In this document: piece by piece, positions 62,070-64,000 of the stretch
Layout: every line of letters begins with the position of its first letter
Numbering within the stretch: position 1 is the first letter of the stretch
Source of the DNA: Halorubrum distributum JCM 10118
Lineage (GTDB): Archaea; Halobacteriota; Halobacteria; Halobacteriales; Haloferacaceae
Length of the DNA stretch: 64,000 nt
Direction: 5' to 3'
NCBI RefSeq assembly: GCF_000337335.1
Contig: NZ_AOJN01000049.1
Coordinates: 145,706-209,705, forward strand
Position numbers and translations under genes: made by a program
Notes under the pieces: generated by a model
The model's database searches: none
Told to the model about the DNA's origin: nothing
What the model saw: only the letters and a program-made list of their open reading frames with translations

Positions 62070-62807
62070 TCACGGGTCCAGCAGCTTGGACTCCGCCTTC
62101 CGAAGATGTTCGAGCAGCGTCGTCTTCGAGACGTCCATGTCGTCGGCGAGCTCGCGCGTCGACGCCTCTCGGGGCCACTCGTAGTAGCCCGCCTCGCGGG
62201 CGTGTTCGTACACCTTCCGCTGGGTCGTGGTCAGCGTGTCGAGCCGCTGCTCGCGGGGGGTCCGCCCCGCGTGGCCCGACGACGACATCGACTCCACCGT
62301 CACCTCCGCGCCGGCCGCCTCCTGAACCGCGTCGAGCGACTCCCGGATCTCCGTCCGCTCGCCGACGAAACACACCTGCCACTCCTCGCGTCCGCCCTCG
62401 ATCCGGACCGGCGCGCTGTGGACGAAGCCGTGTTCCAAGAGCGTCGGACACACCATGTCGCCCGGGTCGTACTCCAGGAAGAACTCGCGGACGACGTTGC
62501 CCGGAGCGTCCCGAGCGCGCCCGAACCGCTCCTGGAGTTCGAGCAGGTTCCCCGCGCGGTCGGACTCGCGGATCGCGTCGAGCAGCGCCTCGACCTCCTC
62601 GTTCGTGTCTCCGAACGCCGTGAACAAGCCGTTCACCGTGTTCGGCGCCTCGCTCTCGGCCCTCGGCGAGTTGTATATGGCGTGTGCTAACACGCCGCCG
62701 TCGGTTCTGCCCGTCGCCTCGATCGCCCAGCAGTTCGGATGCCACAGATCGAGCGTGAGCCTGGTTCCGGCCCACTCCACCGCCCCTTTCCCGTCGGTTG
62801 TCGACAT
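62070..62807 (-). CDS. HTH-10 (Bat-like) transcriptional regulator
   Basis: 245 aa (MSTTDGKGAVEWAGTRLTLD). An N-terminal bacterio-opsin-activator-like sensor region (LDLWHPNCWAIEATGRTDGG), a middle domain, and a C-terminal HTH (LTTTQRKVYEHAREAGYYEW...STRELADDMDVSKTTLLEHL). It lies between proline dehydrogenase and the aldehyde/P5C dehydrogenase and is divergent from the latter, suggesting a proline-responsive regulator. The ligand is inferred only. Confidence 0.88.
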   Translation of the reverse strand: MSTTDGKGAVEWAGTRLTLDLWHPNCWAIEATGRTDGGVLAHAIYNSPRAESEAPNTVNGLFTAFGDTNEEVEALLDAIRESDRAGNLLELQERFGRARDAPGNVVREFFLEYDPGDMVCPTLLEHGFVHSAPVRIEGGREEWQVCFVGERTEIRESLDAVQEAAGAEVTVESMSSSGHAGRTPREQRLDTLTTTQRKVYEHAREAGYYEWPREASTRELADDMDVSKTTLLEHLRKAESKLLDP

Positions 62808-62896
62808 TGTTCACACGTCGTAAGCAGCGCACCACCAAGACCCTGCCGACCATGGTAGGGTGGGTTATTTGGACGTGCCGACCGGACGTCTCGAAC

Positions 62897-64000
62897 ATGG
62901 CGCAACCCTACCAGCACTACATCGACGGCGAATGGGTCGACGGCGACGGGTCCGAGACCTTCGAGAGCGAGAACCCCGCGACCGGAGAGACGCTCGGGGA
63001 GTTCCGACAGGGAACCCCCGAGGACGTCGACCGCGCGGTCGACGCCGCGGACGCGGCGTTCGAGGAGTGGCGAGAACTGTCGCGTATCCAGCGCGCGGAG
63101 TACCTCTGGGACGTGTACCACGAGCTCCGCGACCGGACCGACGAGCTCGGGGAGATCGTCACCAAGGAGTGCGGGAAAGAGATCAGCGAGGGGAAGGCGG
63201 ACGTGGTCGAGGCCGCGCACATGGTCGAGTGGGCCGCGGGCGACGCCCGGCATCCGAAGGGAGACATCGTCCCCTCGGAGATCCCCTCGAAGGACGCGTA
63301 CATGCGACGGAAACCGCGCGGCGTCACCGGCTGTATCACGCCGTGGAACTTCCCGGTCGCGATCCCCTACTGGCACATGGCCATCGCGCTGGTCGAGGGG
63401 AACACGGTCGTGTTCAAGCCGGCCGAGCAGACGCCGTGGTGCGCGCAGATCATCGCGGAGATGTTCGACGACGCGGGCATCCCCGACGGCGTGTTCAACA
63501 TGGTACAGGGGTTCGGCGACGCGGGCAACGCGATCGTCGAGAACGACGACGTCGACACCGTCATCTTCACCGGTTCGGCCGAGGTCGGCCACCACATCCA
63601 AGAGAAGCTCGGCGGCGTCGCCGGCAAGCGCGCCGCCTGCGAGATGGGCGGCAAGAACGCGATCGTGGTCACCGAGGAGGCGGACCTCGACGTCGCGGTC
63701 CACTCCGCGGTGATGTCCTCGTTCAAGACGACCGGTCAGCGCTGCGTCTCCTCCGAGCGCCTGATCGTCCACACGGACGTGTACGACGAGTTCAAAGAGC
63801 GGTTCGTGGAGGTCGCGGAGTCGGTCGCGGTCGGCGACCCCCTCGACGAGGACACCTTCATGGGGCCGCTCATCGAGGAGGAACACCGCGAGAAGGTCAC
63901 CCGGAACAACGAGGCGGCCCGCGAGGAGGGCGTGAACGTGCTCGTCGACCGGACCGAGCTCGACGACGAGGAGATCCCGGACGGCCACGAGGACGGCTAC
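62897..64000 (+). CDS. Aldehyde dehydrogenase, likely pyrroline-5-carboxylate dehydrogenase (partial at window end)
   Basis: 368 codons from ATG 62897, still open at base 64000. ALDH motifs: YIDGEWVDGDGSETFES, TPWNFPVAIPYW, FTGSAEVGHHIQ, EMGGKNAIVVTEEADLD (catalytic Glu), GQRCVSSERLIVH (catalytic Cys). Near proline dehydrogenase, oxidation of P5C/glutamate semialdehyde to glutamate is the best guess; other aldehydes are possible. Upstream it is divergent from the HTH regulator across about 90 bp. Confidence 0.92.
   Translation, partial: MAQPYQHYIDGEWVDGDGSETFESENPATGETLGEFRQGTPEDVDRAVDAADAAFEEWRELSRIQRAEYLWDVYHELRDRTDELGEIVTKECGKEISEGKADVVEAAHMVEWAAGDARHPKGDIVPSEIPSKDAYMRRKPRGVTGCITPWNFPVAIPYWHMAIALVEGNTVVFKPAEQTPWCAQIIAEMFDDAGIPDGVFNMVQGFGDAGNAIVENDDVDTVIFTGSAEVGHHIQEKLGGVAGKRAACEMGGKNAIVVTEEADLDVAVHSAVMSSFKTTGQRCVSSERLIVHTDVYDEFKERFVEVAESVAVGDPLDEDTFMGPLIEEEHREKVTRNNEAAREEGVNVLVDRTELDDEEIPDGHEDGY

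Noticed and set aside
1-64000. CRISPR array
   Set aside because: No series of regularly spaced repeats with unique spacers was seen; the repeats present are pairs or tandem coding repeats.

Overview
The window looks like a haloarchaeal chromosome segment, most likely Halorubrum or a close relative. It has high GC, acidic proteins, overlapping ATGA/GTGA gene junctions, TATA boxes about 25 nt upstream of leaderless starts, twin-arginine lipoproteins, halocyanin and an intron-containing tRNA-Trp. The genus is an inference from overall character; no marker was compared.

Region 1 (1-5.65 kb) is AT-richer than the rest and reads as accessory DNA. It holds the tail of an unidentified plus-strand ORF, a pentapeptide-repeat protein that seems cut short where an ion-channel pore would start, and a complete two-gene McrBC restriction system. 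Its McrB carries three EVE/PUA-like candidate reader segments. A 19-nt direct repeat (one mismatch) brackets mcrBC.

Region 2 (about 5.65-21.79 kb) is an integrated virus-like element ending at the 3' end of tRNA-Trp. A short SNJ2-type tyrosine integrase is followed by small membrane and zinc-ribbon proteins. A long, tightly coupled operon then encodes a spike-like secreted protein, several small membrane proteins (three apparently paralogous), a 618-aa multi-spanning surface protein, a soluble protein and a P-loop ATPase. After these come a 1102-aa surface protein and a last small membrane protein. A convergent leftward operon encodes zinc-ribbon proteins and a 555-aa winged-helix protein (replication or regulation). 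The order spike, small membrane proteins, ATPase resembles pleolipoviruses, but the content is larger. It could be a divergent pleolipovirus-like provirus or a plasmid-vesicle (pR1SE-like) element. The left attachment site was not found.

Region 3 (21.8-64 kb) is core chromosome: guaB, a HalX response regulator, a Hel308-like helicase, a squalene/phytoene synthase, two acyl-CoA dehydrogenases, PH-domain membrane proteins, glutamate dehydrogenase, a CDF transporter, an HD hydrolase, a TetR/COG1361/MMPL export cluster, terminal oxidase genes (subunit II, fused I+III, separate subunit IV, halocyanin), TenA, a RIO-like kinase, a complete branched-chain amino acid-type ABC transporter, and a proline-catabolism cluster (proline dehydrogenase, HTH regulator, aldehyde/P5C dehydrogenase running off the end).

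The most unusual non-coding signal is a roughly 420-bp structured repeat present twice (34.74-35.17 kb and 61.6-62.02 kb), in the same orientation and both times between convergent genes. Two hairpins differ in sequence between copies but stay perfectly paired through compensating changes.
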